Shown: positions 1 through 7,013, numbered from the stretch's first letter. The stretch: 14,567 nt of DNA from Euryarchaeota archaeon UBA623 (GCA_002505325.1 DAUV01000085.1:6659-21225); one strand, 5' to 3'. Translations and numbers: made by a program. The notes: a model not told the origin generated them from the sequence alone.

Positions 1-47
1 CTCATCTTCTTTCTCCAGGGGCGTTTCCCCCCCCTTCGCGTTCTCCG

Positions 48-81
48 CTTCCTTCCCCTTCCTTTCGTCCAGTTCTCTCCA
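48..81 (+). repeat. 34-bp direct repeat, copy 1
   Basis: This stretch is identical over 34 bases to positions 350-383. It starts with a run of only C and T (48-66) and ends in GTCCAGTTCTCTCCA. It contains the 16-base homopyrimidine mirror repeat TTCCTTCCCCTTCCTT at 49-64. Confidence 0.85.
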
Positions 82-150
82 CGTTCCGATACAGCTTCCT
101 CCACGGATCTCTCCGCCCTTGTCCACTCGTGTTTCCCTCCGCTTCCTTCC

Positions 151-180
151 CGTTCCTTCCCCTTCCTTGCGTCCGGTTCC
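151..180 (+). repeat. Diverged copy of the 34-bp repeat
   Basis: The sequence aligns with the repeats at 48-81 and 350-383 with a few changes (TTGCGTCCGGTTCC in place of TTTCGTCCAGTTCT). It keeps the mirror core TTCCTTCCCCTTCCTT intact at 153-168. The copy starts lie about 100 and 200 bases apart, which hints at decayed tandem organisation. Confidence 0.6.
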
Positions 181-340
181 CGTCGGTCTTTCCACTTCGT
201 TCCTCACACCGCTTCCAGGTTCGTTCTCCTCCCCTTTCCACGCATATCTCCTCGGGATAGTTCCTCTGCCTCGGTTTTGGTTTTCCCCGTTGCCGGTTCG
301 GTTTCGCTTTTCCTCAACTTCCTCCTCCGTTTTCTCCAGC

Positions 341-366
341 TTCCTTCCCCTTCCTTCCCCTTCCTT
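341..366. repeat. 26-bp perfect homopyrimidine mirror repeat
   Basis: Positions 341-366 read the same forwards and backwards on one strand (TTCC, TTCCCC, TTCC, TTCCCC, TTCC, TT) and contain only C and T. They sit in an uninterrupted pyrimidine run at 340-368. Homopurine-homopyrimidine mirror repeats of this kind are the classic substrate for intramolecular triplex (H-DNA). The purine strand also has five closely spaced G runs that could form a two-tetrad quadruplex. Whether either structure forms in the cell is inference. Confidence 0.75.
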
Positions 367-383
367 TCGTCCAGTTCTCTCCA
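350..383 (+). repeat. 34-bp direct repeat, copy 2
   Basis: This is an exact match to 48-81. Here the motif is extended: the pyrimidine core is duplicated on its left side (from 340), and CCAGTTCTCT occurs twice in tandem at 371-390. Slippage-type growth of a simple repeat would explain both. Confidence 0.85.
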
Positions 384-581
384 GTTCTCTCCACTCTCGT
401 CCTCTTCGGTTCTCCCGTCGTCTTCCCGCCCACTTGGCGTTCCAACTCTTCCCCGATCTCCTTCCGAATCTCGGGTTCCGCCGCCGCTCTCTCGCGGCTC
501 GGTTTCTGTGGCCCGCAGGTCGCGCCGAAGCGCCCCCACACCACTCCAGAGAAGCGGCAAGGTTAGCAGGGAGACATGGGA

Positions 582-595
582 TACATAAACCTTTC
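582..595 (-). promoter_or_regulatory. Archaeal BRE/TATA-like promoter facing the purine-rich tract
   Basis: On the - strand the sequence reads GAAAGG (BRE-like, 590-595) followed directly by TTTATGTA (582-589), close to the archaeal TATA box consensus. Initiation about 25 bases downstream would fall near 557, the edge of the purine-rich tract. It lies about 60 bases beyond the end of the beta-propeller gene and points away from it. No good coding start follows: the first ATG (575-577) is closed after four codons, and the longer frame would need TTG at 558-560. Confidence 0.4.
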
Positions 596-654
596 TTGAA
601 TATAGCCGCAGTCTACCGGAAACGAGGGTCTCAAATGTTAATTTCCACTGTATT

Positions 655-1803
655 TCATGTGCCTCTGAGTCGCCTCAAACGCTCCATCAACCGGCTTCTA
701 CGCTCGTTATCGTCAGTCTTCTCCACAATCCCGCTGAGGCGCCTGGGAAGAACTGCTCCTTCAATCAGGTGAATTCTACCATTGGAGTCACCTAGGGCAA
801 TGTTGTCGCCTGTTGATTGGAGGTGCCTTATGCGACAATAGTGTCCTAGTTCTAGGATTATGGTTCCATCAGCGATTTCCAAGACAGTAATACCTCCTGA
901 CTCACCGTTCCACCTCGATCCCCAGATTCCGCTACCATTGGAGCCAGAGGGACCTATTGCAAGCGACTCTACAGCACCTAGTGTCGTGTCTACCCAGCCG
1001 TGACTTGAGACAATCTCACCTGATTCGTGTCCGGAGAACCAGGCCTTTCCGGAGCTACAGATTGCTCGAACAGGCGAAGATACCTCCCCGCTAGGCTCTT
1101 CGACTGAGTCGGTCACCACACAGACCCTGCCATCAGAGTGTCCGATTAGAAAGCGTCCCTCGAAATCGCACGCACCGGTGGTTACAGGGCTGCTCTCTCC
1201 TAAGGGACGATGTAATGCGTTCTCGCCACTTTGGATTCGAAGGAGCCCGCACCGCGGTCTTCCAAGCCCCAACAACACCCCTCCGTCTTCATGTAGGCCG
1301 AAGTACCAGGCGCGCTCGGAAAAAGTCCATTGCTCCCGAAGCGAACCATCGCTGTCAAACATCCACACAGTCGACTCGGTGTAGTCTGAGATCTCAATCT
1401 CGTACACAGACGAAGCAGCCCAGATGACACCTCCTTCAACTTGGACAAAATCACTTGCCCCCTCCAGCGGACGACTCCAGATGATATCTCCAGTATTTGT
1501 GTCAAGAGCTATCAGGTCAGAAGAGGCTGCCGCGTAGGCACGATTGTCAGTCATGGCAAGGTCACTGATTGGCCCATTCATTTCGATTCTCCAAAGCTCG
1601 TTTCCAGAATCTACCGACCAGCAGGCTAGAACGCCCTCCTGCGAGCCTGCCAGCAAGTCGTCACCATCAATCCTCAGAACGGTGCAGGCGCTGCCGAGCC
1701 CCCGCTCAAACGAAGAGATCGACTCGAGTGTATGCACGACCATGGCGTCAGACCATGATGCCCCGCTATCGGGCTTTCGCGTGAACGAGTCAGGCTGAAA
1801 CAC
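655..1803 (-). CDS. PQQ/WD40-like beta-propeller protein
   Basis: The product has 382 residues and no signal peptide or membrane helix, so it is probably cytoplasmic. Several repeats follow the propeller pattern of a strand ending in Gly-Ser/Asp-Gly, then a hydrophobic strand and a Leu/Ile-Trp or Ile-Leu pair: around 52-71 (DSGNELW), 90-109 (NTGDIIW), 145-159, 219-230 (GHSDGRVCVV), 303-319 and 335-347 (GDSNGRIHLI). This fits a seven-bladed PQQ-like or WD40-like propeller. The C-terminus (about 362-382) is a basic, Arg-rich helix that could bind a partner or nucleic acid. The chosen GTG start overlaps the stop of the upstream M32 carboxypeptidase by 14 bases; ATG at 1743 (residue 21) is an alternative, and neither has a strong Shine-Dalgarno. 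It is the last gene of the leftward cluster. Propellers are usually scaffolds; no substrate can be named. Confidence 0.75.
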   Translation of the reverse strand: MFQPDSFTRKPDSGASWSDAMVVHTLESISSFERGLGSACTVLRIDGDDLLAGSQEGVLACWSVDSGNELWRIEMNGPISDLAMTDNRAYAAASSDLIALDTNTGDIIWSRPLEGASDFVQVEGGVIWAASSVYEIEISDYTESTVWMFDSDGSLREQWTFSERAWYFGLHEDGGVLLGLGRPRCGLLRIQSGENALHRPLGESSPVTTGACDFEGRFLIGHSDGRVCVVTDSVEEPSGEVSSPVRAICSSGKAWFSGHESGEIVSSHGWVDTTLGAVESLAIGPSGSNGSGIWGSRWNGESGGITVLEIADGTIILELGHYCRIRHLQSTGDNIALGDSNGRIHLIEGAVLPRRLSGIVEKTDDNERRSRLMERLRRLRGT

Positions 1804-3292
1804 CGTAGAGTCGCTCGACCTTGTCTTTCAGGTAGTCTACAAAGGCGTCTGGAGAGGGGGGGGATCCAGTGGCTTCCTCGATTAGGTCCGCCGGCTCGAG
1901 AATACTCCCTCGTTGATGCACGTGTTCACGCATCCAGCCCAGCAGGGGTGCGAACTCACCACACCGCATCTGCTCATCATGGTCAGGTAAGTCCTTGCGG
2001 GCCGCTGCAAGCAACTGCGCAGAGTATAGGTTGCCAAGCGTGTAGGTCGGGAAGTAACCGAAGGCGCCCATGGACCAGTGGATGTCCTGCAGTACTCCAA
2101 GAGTGCGGTTCGGCGCTCGTATGCCGAGGAATTCCTCGTACATGTCGTCCCATGCGTCTGGTAGGTCGTCGATTTCGAGATCCCCTGCGATGAGACTCTT
2201 CTCGATTTCGTAACGAATCATAATGTGCATATTGTAGGTGGCTTCGTCGGCCTCGACGCGAATCAGACTCGGCTCTACAAGATTAACTGCCTGCCACAGC
2301 GATTCCGAATCGACTCCATCCATGTTCTGGGGAAAGTGCTTTTGCCACATTGGTAGGGCCCATTCACAGAACTCGCGAGAGCGGCCGATTTGATTCTCCC
2401 ATAACCTACTCTGACTCTCATGAACTCCGAGTCCGTTAGCCTCACCGGCGGGCTGGAAGTCGAGATCTCGCCGCCGCCCCTGCTCATAGGTGCCGTGCCC
2501 CGTCTCGTGCATCGAGCCGTACAGCGAGCCGAATGGATCAGATTCGCTGTAACGGGTTGTCCAGCGGACATCGTCGGGGTTAGGTCCACCGCAGAATGGG
2601 TGGGTCGAAGCATCTCGCCGACCGGCGGAGAAGTCGAATCCAATCGCTTCAGACACGCCTTGGCTCAGCGCTTCCTGACCCGGCTGTTCCCATGAGTTAT
2701 CCTCTACCCACGAGATGTCCGGACGGTTACCACTCTCTACAACCGCCTTGATTAGAGGGGCTACGTTGTCGCGTAATCCAGCGAACAATGGATCCACTCT
2801 GGCTACAGTGAGACCACTCTCGTAGATGTCGAGGAGTGCGTCGTACCGTAGTGCGTCGTAGCCCAGATAGTCGGCCTTCCGACGAGCGAGATCAATGGAC
2901 TTGGCGAGATCGTCACGAAAAATCGAAAAATCGTCCTTCGCACGTGCCTCACTCCACGAGATCTGCGCCTTCGAGCGGTGCTTGGCCATCTCCTCAACGA
3001 ATTCTGTAGGTAACTTCGTCGCCTTGTCGTATGACTCGCGGGCCAGCCTGACGTTAGCGGTCTGTACGTCGTTGAGGTCGTCAGTGGACTCAAGTTCGTC
3101 GAGCAACTCCCCAATGCGAGGATTGGTCAGCCTCTGATGACCGGTCTTGGAGATCCAAGCTAGTTGCTCGGCTCTGAGGCCCGCAGCCTTGGGCGGCATC
3201 AGTACTTCCTGATCCCAACTCACCAAGCCACCGATCTGGCCAATTAGGTCTATGTCCCTCAATCTCTCAAGCAGTTCGTCGTATGCGCTCAT
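1790..3292 (-). CDS. M32 family metallocarboxypeptidase (carboxypeptidase Taq type)
   Basis: This 500-residue protein has the normal length for family M32 zinc or cobalt carboxypeptidases, which remove C-terminal amino acids from peptides in the cytoplasm. All hallmark motifs are present: HPF (231-233), the D-x-R-x-T block (DVRWTT, 241-246), the metal-binding HETGH (262-266, His262 and His266 ligands, Glu263 catalytic), HESQS (291-295, with the third metal ligand downstream of the helix), an IRYEIEK block near 369-375, and the QDIHWSMGAFGYFPTYTLGN block near 402-421 that is nearly invariant in the family. The ATG start gives a natural N-terminus. It follows the rubrerythrin-VIT1 gene by 51 bases on the same strand and overlaps the propeller gene downstream. 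A C8 homopolymer lies in the codons for the SPPSP segment near the C-terminus. Role: peptide recycling, fitting a protein-degrading marine heterotroph. Confidence 0.95.
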   Translation of the reverse strand: MSAYDELLERLRDIDLIGQIGGLVSWDQEVLMPPKAAGLRAEQLAWISKTGHQRLTNPRIGELLDELESTDDLNDVQTANVRLARESYDKATKLPTEFVEEMAKHRSKAQISWSEARAKDDFSIFRDDLAKSIDLARRKADYLGYDALRYDALLDIYESGLTVARVDPLFAGLRDNVAPLIKAVVESGNRPDISWVEDNSWEQPGQEALSQGVSEAIGFDFSAGRRDASTHPFCGGPNPDDVRWTTRYSESDPFGSLYGSMHETGHGTYEQGRRRDLDFQPAGEANGLGVHESQSRLWENQIGRSREFCEWALPMWQKHFPQNMDGVDSESLWQAVNLVEPSLIRVEADEATYNMHIMIRYEIEKSLIAGDLEIDDLPDAWDDMYEEFLGIRAPNRTLGVLQDIHWSMGAFGYFPTYTLGNLYSAQLLAAARKDLPDHDEQMRCGEFAPLLGWMREHVHQRGSILEPADLIEEATGSPPSPDAFVDYLKDKVERLYGVSA

Positions 3293-3343
3293 GGGTTCGC
3301 GAGAGCGGTCTCAGACACATAGGTTGCGGAGCCGGTAATCGAC

Positions 3344-4225
3344 TCAGACATCGATTCCAAGCATGCCTCTGAGGGCTAGTCCTATACCGTACGAGATTAG
3401 GCTGACCACACCGAGAATACCAGCCATTTCCATGAACCTACTCCTGAAAGAGACCTCCTCGACCACTGAGACATAGAAATTGAACACTGCGACTATTAGC
3501 AGACCTATTGCGAAGGTGCATAGCAGAGCTTGAACGTGAGGTTCAAAGCCTTGGAAGTCAGGACTGTCGGCTTGGAAAAACAAATAGGGAGAGACCAGCA
3601 TAAAGACCGTGACTAGGTAAGAAATCCAGGTGAAGAACGCAGCCTTGACAGCCGACTCACTTTTCTTCTCCGCACGCGAGGACAGGTACTCGGATGCACC
3701 CATGCTGAATGCTGCCGCAATCCCCGTCACTAATCCGGCCAGTGCTACCAAATTTAGGTCTTGCAGAGCGAAGGTGAGTCCTGCCAGAGCCCCGGTAAGT
3801 TCGACGAGGGCGTCGGACATTCCAAGGACCACGCTACCCGAGTAGCGTAGACGCTCCTCGTCTAGCATACCAATCATGTTCTCTTCGTGAGCCTCTTCTT
3901 CATCGGCAATCTCATGCAAGCCGAGTTCGCGATATTCAGCAGCAGCATCCTGCTCCGTTGCCTCCATCATCTTGACAGAGAATGTGAAACCGAACAGTCT
4001 AGCCAACATAACTTGCCTTCTGACTTTGCCCATGTCAGCCTTGACCTGCTCCCCCGTCATCTTTCCTATCACGGCCTCATGCCTCTCCTCCTCCAAGGCG
4101 ATGCCCTCGAGTATGGATCGGTTCATGGGATTAGACTGCATCTTAGCGAGACGACGGTAGACCTCCGCTTCGGTGGCTTCCATGCGTTGCAGGTTGAGCA
4201 ACTTGGACCGCGTGGATTCGTCCAT
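3344..4225 (-). CDS. Rubrerythrin-like / VIT1-CCC1 fusion, putative Fe/Mn transporter
   Basis: The 293-residue protein has two parts. Residues 1-125 form a ferritin-like (rubrerythrin) four-helix domain with the expected carboxylate and histidine pattern: E16-x6-Y23, E46-x2-H49, E91-x6-Y98 and E110-x2-H113. Residues about 130-290 form a VIT1/CCC1 membrane domain with about five helices (near 131-154, 157-178, 195-216, 229-255, 263-286), opening with the typical GMSDALVELTGALAGL signature. In characterised relatives (plant VIT1, yeast Ccc1, bacterial MbfA) the membrane domain exports or sequesters Fe2+ or Mn2+, and the ferritin-like domain senses or oxidises iron. The likely role is iron efflux or storage against oxidative stress; metal choice is not visible. 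The ATG start lies 37 bases from the divergent STAND ATPase start, so the two promoters must overlap. It is the first gene of the leftward cluster. Confidence 0.9.
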   Translation of the reverse strand: MDESTRSKLLNLQRMEATEAEVYRRLAKMQSNPMNRSILEGIALEEERHEAVIGKMTGEQVKADMGKVRRQVMLARLFGFTFSVKMMEATEQDAAAEYRELGLHEIADEEEAHEENMIGMLDEERLRYSGSVVLGMSDALVELTGALAGLTFALQDLNLVALAGLVTGIAAAFSMGASEYLSSRAEKKSESAVKAAFFTWISYLVTVFMLVSPYLFFQADSPDFQGFEPHVQALLCTFAIGLLIVAVFNFYVSVVEEVSFRSRFMEMAGILGVVSLISYGIGLALRGMLGIDV

Positions 4226-4262
4226 GAGACGTGCTAAGCCCCTTTTCTCTTGAATATGACCA

Positions 4263-5879
4263 ATGCGCAGCCGCGCGGGGGCGCAGCCTTACGAACGCTT
4301 GATGCACACCGCATCTCTCCCAAGACGCATGGCACGCAGTGATATCCGGATTAGTGTCCCTGTAGTCGACCGTATCCTGCTACATCTCTGGGAGCAGGAC
4401 CACCAAGCTGACCACTACCTCGTCACCCATGAGTTGACTCGTCCGGGGATAGCCGAGATATGCGCCCTGCACCCTCCAAATGTCTCCCGTTCTATGCGAG
4501 ATCTGATGTCCAACGGATGGGTCACTGAGCACACTCGGACTGTCAGGGGTGATGACCGACGCCAGAAGACCTGGCAGTTGACTGATGAGGGCCGCTCCGA
4601 GGCGCGGGAGCGGATAGACGAACTCCGCACAACCTCGATACTGCTGCGCAGCAGGGAGGGTAAACTACTCGAGGTCCGCGCTGACGAGGCTGCAGCGAGG
4701 TTGAAGGCCGGCTTGACACTACTTCAGGTGTTAATGCATGCGCAGCATGAAGGGGTGCTGAACTTCGGTGACATTCGATTTGGAGCAATCGTCAGATCAG
4801 ACGACGACGCGACTCCTCCCCCCGGCTCACTCACACTTCTCACCGGTGCACATTCGACATACCACACCCGACCTCCACAGACCCGAACCGTGCACGGCCG
4901 TTCGTCAGAGAAACTTCGCTTGGATGACTGGTACGCGTCCAGCGCCCCGATGTTCGTACTCTCTGGAATCGCCGGATGCGGTAAGACCACTCTGACTTCG
5001 CATTGGCTCGATGGGCTGCTAGGAAGGACCCCAGGTCTCGAAGTGATGTACTACCCGTGTCAGCCATGGGACTCGCCTCTGGGAATCGCCACGAGTTTGC
5101 TGCATAGACTCGGCATCGGTCTCGATGAAGACTCATCTGACCCCTACGGAATACTAGATTCACTCCCACTCAAGCCCGGGGCCCGCCTAGATTTGGACCT
5201 CTACCGCCGTCGACTATCCGCCCATATGCTTGATGAGGAGGGACACTGCGGCGTTCCTCCCAGCGAAATGTTGTTGATTCTTGATGACGTTCATAACATC
5301 GGATCAGAAGGTACTCATCTGTTAGGGGCCTTACTGCAAGTCGCCGAGTCAACGTCCATGCGGCTGCTACTGGTCTCGCGGACAAACCTCGCTTTCTATG
5401 ACAGGCGCGATGTGCACACGCGTGGACGAATCGAGGAGCTTGCACTCTCCGGCCTTTCTCTAGAAGAGGTCTCAGCTTGGATAGACTCGCTAGATTTACC
5501 CAGTCACGCCCCAGCCGAGGAGATACACCGGGCTACAGGTGGTCATCCATTGGCAGTCGAGCTGCTTGAGCTATATGGCCAGACCCTGCACGAAGACTGG
5601 TTACGTTTTCTCGATGAGGAGATTCTCGATGTACTACCTGATGATCGCAGAGAGATTCTCGCGTTGTTGGCAGTCGCCGAGCGCCCAGTCCCTTGGAACG
5701 CCTTAGCGAAGGCCGCTGGAATCGACGGTCCGCCACCGGCCGATCTGCTCGAGAGAGGACTGATGCTGGAGCTCAGCGACGGCATGTGGTTGCATGAGGC
5801 ACTAAGGGCAAGACTCCTGAGGGAGGTCGGCGCGCCGCATGAGGAGAGGGCCCGCAGATTGCGCGAGGCGTCCGACTAG
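4263..5879 (+). CDS. Winged-helix / STAND P-loop ATPase, putative signalling regulator
   Basis: The 538-residue protein starts with a MarR-like winged helix at about 33-130: a recognition segment around PPNVSRSMRDL (71-81), then a wing with GDDRRQKTWQLTDEG (96-110) and a long helix. A linker leads to a P-loop NTPase: Walker A GIAGCGKTT (235-243), Walker B LLILDD (337-342), an arginine sensor in LLVSRTN (369-375) and a GHP motif in ATGGHPLAVELL (424-435). That order is typical of STAND ATPases (NB-ARC/MalT/AAA_16 type). A second helical or winged-helix domain fills about 445-538. No obvious TPR or LRR sensor repeats follow, so the C-terminus is short for a classic STAND receptor. It probably binds DNA and switches on ATP or ligand binding. 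Starts at residues 14 and 23 are also possible; none has a clear Shine-Dalgarno. The stop overlaps that of the convergent thioredoxin by 4 bases. Confidence 0.85.
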   Translation: MRSRAGAQPYERLMHTASLPRRMARSDIRISVPVVDRILLHLWEQDHQADHYLVTHELTRPGIAEICALHPPNVSRSMRDLMSNGWVTEHTRTVRGDDRRQKTWQLTDEGRSEARERIDELRTTSILLRSREGKLLEVRADEAAARLKAGLTLLQVLMHAQHEGVLNFGDIRFGAIVRSDDDATPPPGSLTLLTGAHSTYHTRPPQTRTVHGRSSEKLRLDDWYASSAPMFVLSGIAGCGKTTLTSHWLDGLLGRTPGLEVMYYPCQPWDSPLGIATSLLHRLGIGLDEDSSDPYGILDSLPLKPGARLDLDLYRRRLSAHMLDEEGHCGVPPSEMLLILDDVHNIGSEGTHLLGALLQVAESTSMRLLLVSRTNLAFYDRRDVHTRGRIEELALSGLSLEEVSAWIDSLDLPSHAPAEEIHRATGGHPLAVELLELYGQTLHEDWLRFLDEEILDVLPDDRREILALLAVAERPVPWNALAKAAGIDGPPPADLLERGLMLELSDGMWLHEALRARLLREVGAPHEERARRLREASD

Positions 5880-6193
5880 GACATGTGACGGTTCAACCAG
5901 TCATCCATACTTGGTTTCGGCATGGCCCCGCCCAATCTGTCGACAACCTCACCATTGTGGAATAGAATCAGGTTTGGTATTCCCCTGACTCCGTATCTCC
6001 CAGGTGACATTTGATTGACGTCGGTATTGACCTTGGCGATGGTGATATCACGCTCGCCGGCGATTTGCTCAAGCACAGGAGCAATCATCCTGCAGGGTCC
6101 GCACCAAGGCGCCCAGAAGTCAACCAAGACCCACTCATCACTGCTTGTCACTAAATCGAAGTCCGCATCACTCGCATTCACTATTTTGCCCAT
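5876..6193 (-). CDS. trxA: Thioredoxin
   Basis: The 105-residue product is a single-domain thioredoxin of standard length. The active site WCGPC lies at 30-34 (redox cysteines 31 and 34) after the usual VDFWAP strand, Asp25 is the buried acid, and the cis-proline is Pro73 in GVRGIPNLILF; most family members have Thr where Asn74 stands. A Gly-Gly turn (GGAMPK) and the C-terminal helix follow. It reduces protein disulfides in the cytoplasm, with electrons from a thioredoxin reductase not in this window. The ATG start is preceded by GGTGA (a Shine-Dalgarno match) four bases upstream. The gene is alone on its strand: divergent from the epimerase operon and convergent with the STAND gene, with which it shares a CTAG giving TAG stops on both strands. 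Confidence 0.95.
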   Translation of the reverse strand: MGKIVNASDADFDLVTSSDEWVLVDFWAPWCGPCRMIAPVLEQIAGERDITIAKVNTDVNQMSPGRYGVRGIPNLILFHNGEVVDRLGGAMPKPSMDDWLNRHMS

Positions 6194-6300
6194 TCACTCA
6201 CCCGTAGGCATTCCCCCGCACCCACATCCTATCAATTTGTGTCTTAGCATGTACATTTCTGGGCCGAGAGATTGAGAACCGAAAGCCACCCCGGCGATTC

Positions 6301-6978
6301 ATGGAGATTACGCCGAGCATCCTCACAGCCGACTTCACAAGGCTCGGCGAGACGCTTGAAGAAGCAGTTGCAGCAGGTATTGATTGGATTCACATGGACG
6401 TGATGGACGGTAACTGGGTCGTCAATCGAACCGTCACATTCGGTCCTGCTCTGATACGTTCTGTGCGAGACCGACTAGGTTCTGAAGTTACCATCGACTG
6501 CCATCTGATGACTACCAACGCCGAGGAGACATGGGACCAGTTCGCCGACGCCGGTGCAGACCTGGTAATCGCCCACATCGAGGCCGTCGATGACTTCCCA
6601 GCGCTGATCGACGACCTGCACACCTCTGGGGTGCAAGCAGGATGTGTCCTCAACCCCTCCACCCCTGCTGAAGACGTGCTCCCACTGCTCCCCACTCTCG
6701 ACCTCGTGCTCGTGATGTCCGTGGTCCCGGGTAAGGGGGGGCAGTCGTTCATGCCCGAGGTTGAGGGCAAGGTGCGAGCTTTCCGCACCGCCATCGATGA
6801 GCAGGAATCCAACGGCGGTCGCGCGGTCAAGCTGATGATTGATGGTGGCATCAAGGATCACAACGCGGCAATGGTCGCTGAGTGGGGAATCGACATAGCC
6901 GTCGTCGGCTCAGGGCTGATTAACGACCGCGGAACGATAGCTGAAAATCTCGCTGCAATCAATGCAGCACTCGAGTAG
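6301..6978 (+). CDS. rpe: Ribulose-phosphate 3-epimerase
   Basis: This 225-residue TIM-barrel enzyme interconverts D-ribulose 5-phosphate and D-xylulose 5-phosphate in the non-oxidative pentose phosphate pathway. The N-terminal PSILTADFTRLG matches the family, and metal ligands are visible at His31 and Asp33 (HMDVMDG, 31-37), His68 (DCHLM) and Asp181 (IDGGI, 180-184). Asp33 and Asp181 are the expected acid-base pair. The phosphate-binding loop is MSVVPGKGGQSF (139-150), where Lys145 replaces the usual Phe or Tyr, and a second Gly-rich phosphate site is AVVGSGL near 200. A G7 run encodes part of the 144-147 loop, but the frame continues normally. ATG is the only reasonable start; no clear Shine-Dalgarno precedes it, so it may be leaderless. 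It leads the rpe-bolA-grx-eamA operon, with the next gene 47 bases on. Confidence 0.93.
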   Translation: MEITPSILTADFTRLGETLEEAVAAGIDWIHMDVMDGNWVVNRTVTFGPALIRSVRDRLGSEVTIDCHLMTTNAEETWDQFADAGADLVIAHIEAVDDFPALIDDLHTSGVQAGCVLNPSTPAEDVLPLLPTLDLVLVMSVVPGKGGQSFMPEVEGKVRAFRTAIDEQESNGGRAVKLMIDGGIKDHNAAMVAEWGIDIAVVGSGLINDRGTIAENLAAINAALE

Positions 6979-7013
6979 AGGTCCCCCGACGAGCATTCAA
7001 AGCATTCAGCCCC

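Larger units (their letters stand above)
1..560. other. Low-complexity polypyrimidine (+) / polypurine (-) tract, no convincing gene
   Basis: The + strand is dominated by C and T in short runs such as TTCC, CCCC and TCTCC; the - strand is correspondingly purine-rich. Open frames exist on both strands, but they follow from composition: on the purine-rich strand T is scarce, so TAA, TAG and TGA rarely occur. The possible peptides are only Glu/Arg/Lys/Gly-rich (- strand) or Ser/Pro/Leu/Arg-rich (+ strand), and I see no domain in any of them. The tract contains long direct repeats and homopyrimidine mirror repeats, listed separately, and an archaeal promoter-like element lies just to its right, facing into it on the - strand. 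It could be a structured intergenic region, a purine-rich non-coding RNA or a highly charged repetitive protein; the sequence alone does not decide. Confidence 0.6.

Noticed and set aside
204..560. 118-codon purine-rich frame on the - strand with a TTG start near the predicted transcription start
   Set aside because: Charged low-complexity sequence, weak start and several overlapping open frames of the same kind. Kept only as an alternative explanation for the tract.
119..772. 217-codon open frame on the + strand through the pyrimidine tract
   Set aside because: Ser/Pro/Leu/Arg composition follows from base bias, no domain is seen, and its end runs antisense through the C-terminus of the convincing propeller gene.
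1856..1863. G8 run in the M32 carboxypeptidase gene as a possible phase-variable or frameshift site
   Set aside because: The frame continues correctly to a family-typical C-terminus. The run simply encodes SPPSP-type residues, with no sign of disruption.
6735..6741. G7 run in the epimerase gene as a possible sequencing error
   Set aside because: The phosphate-binding loop and everything after it align in frame with the family, so no indel is needed.
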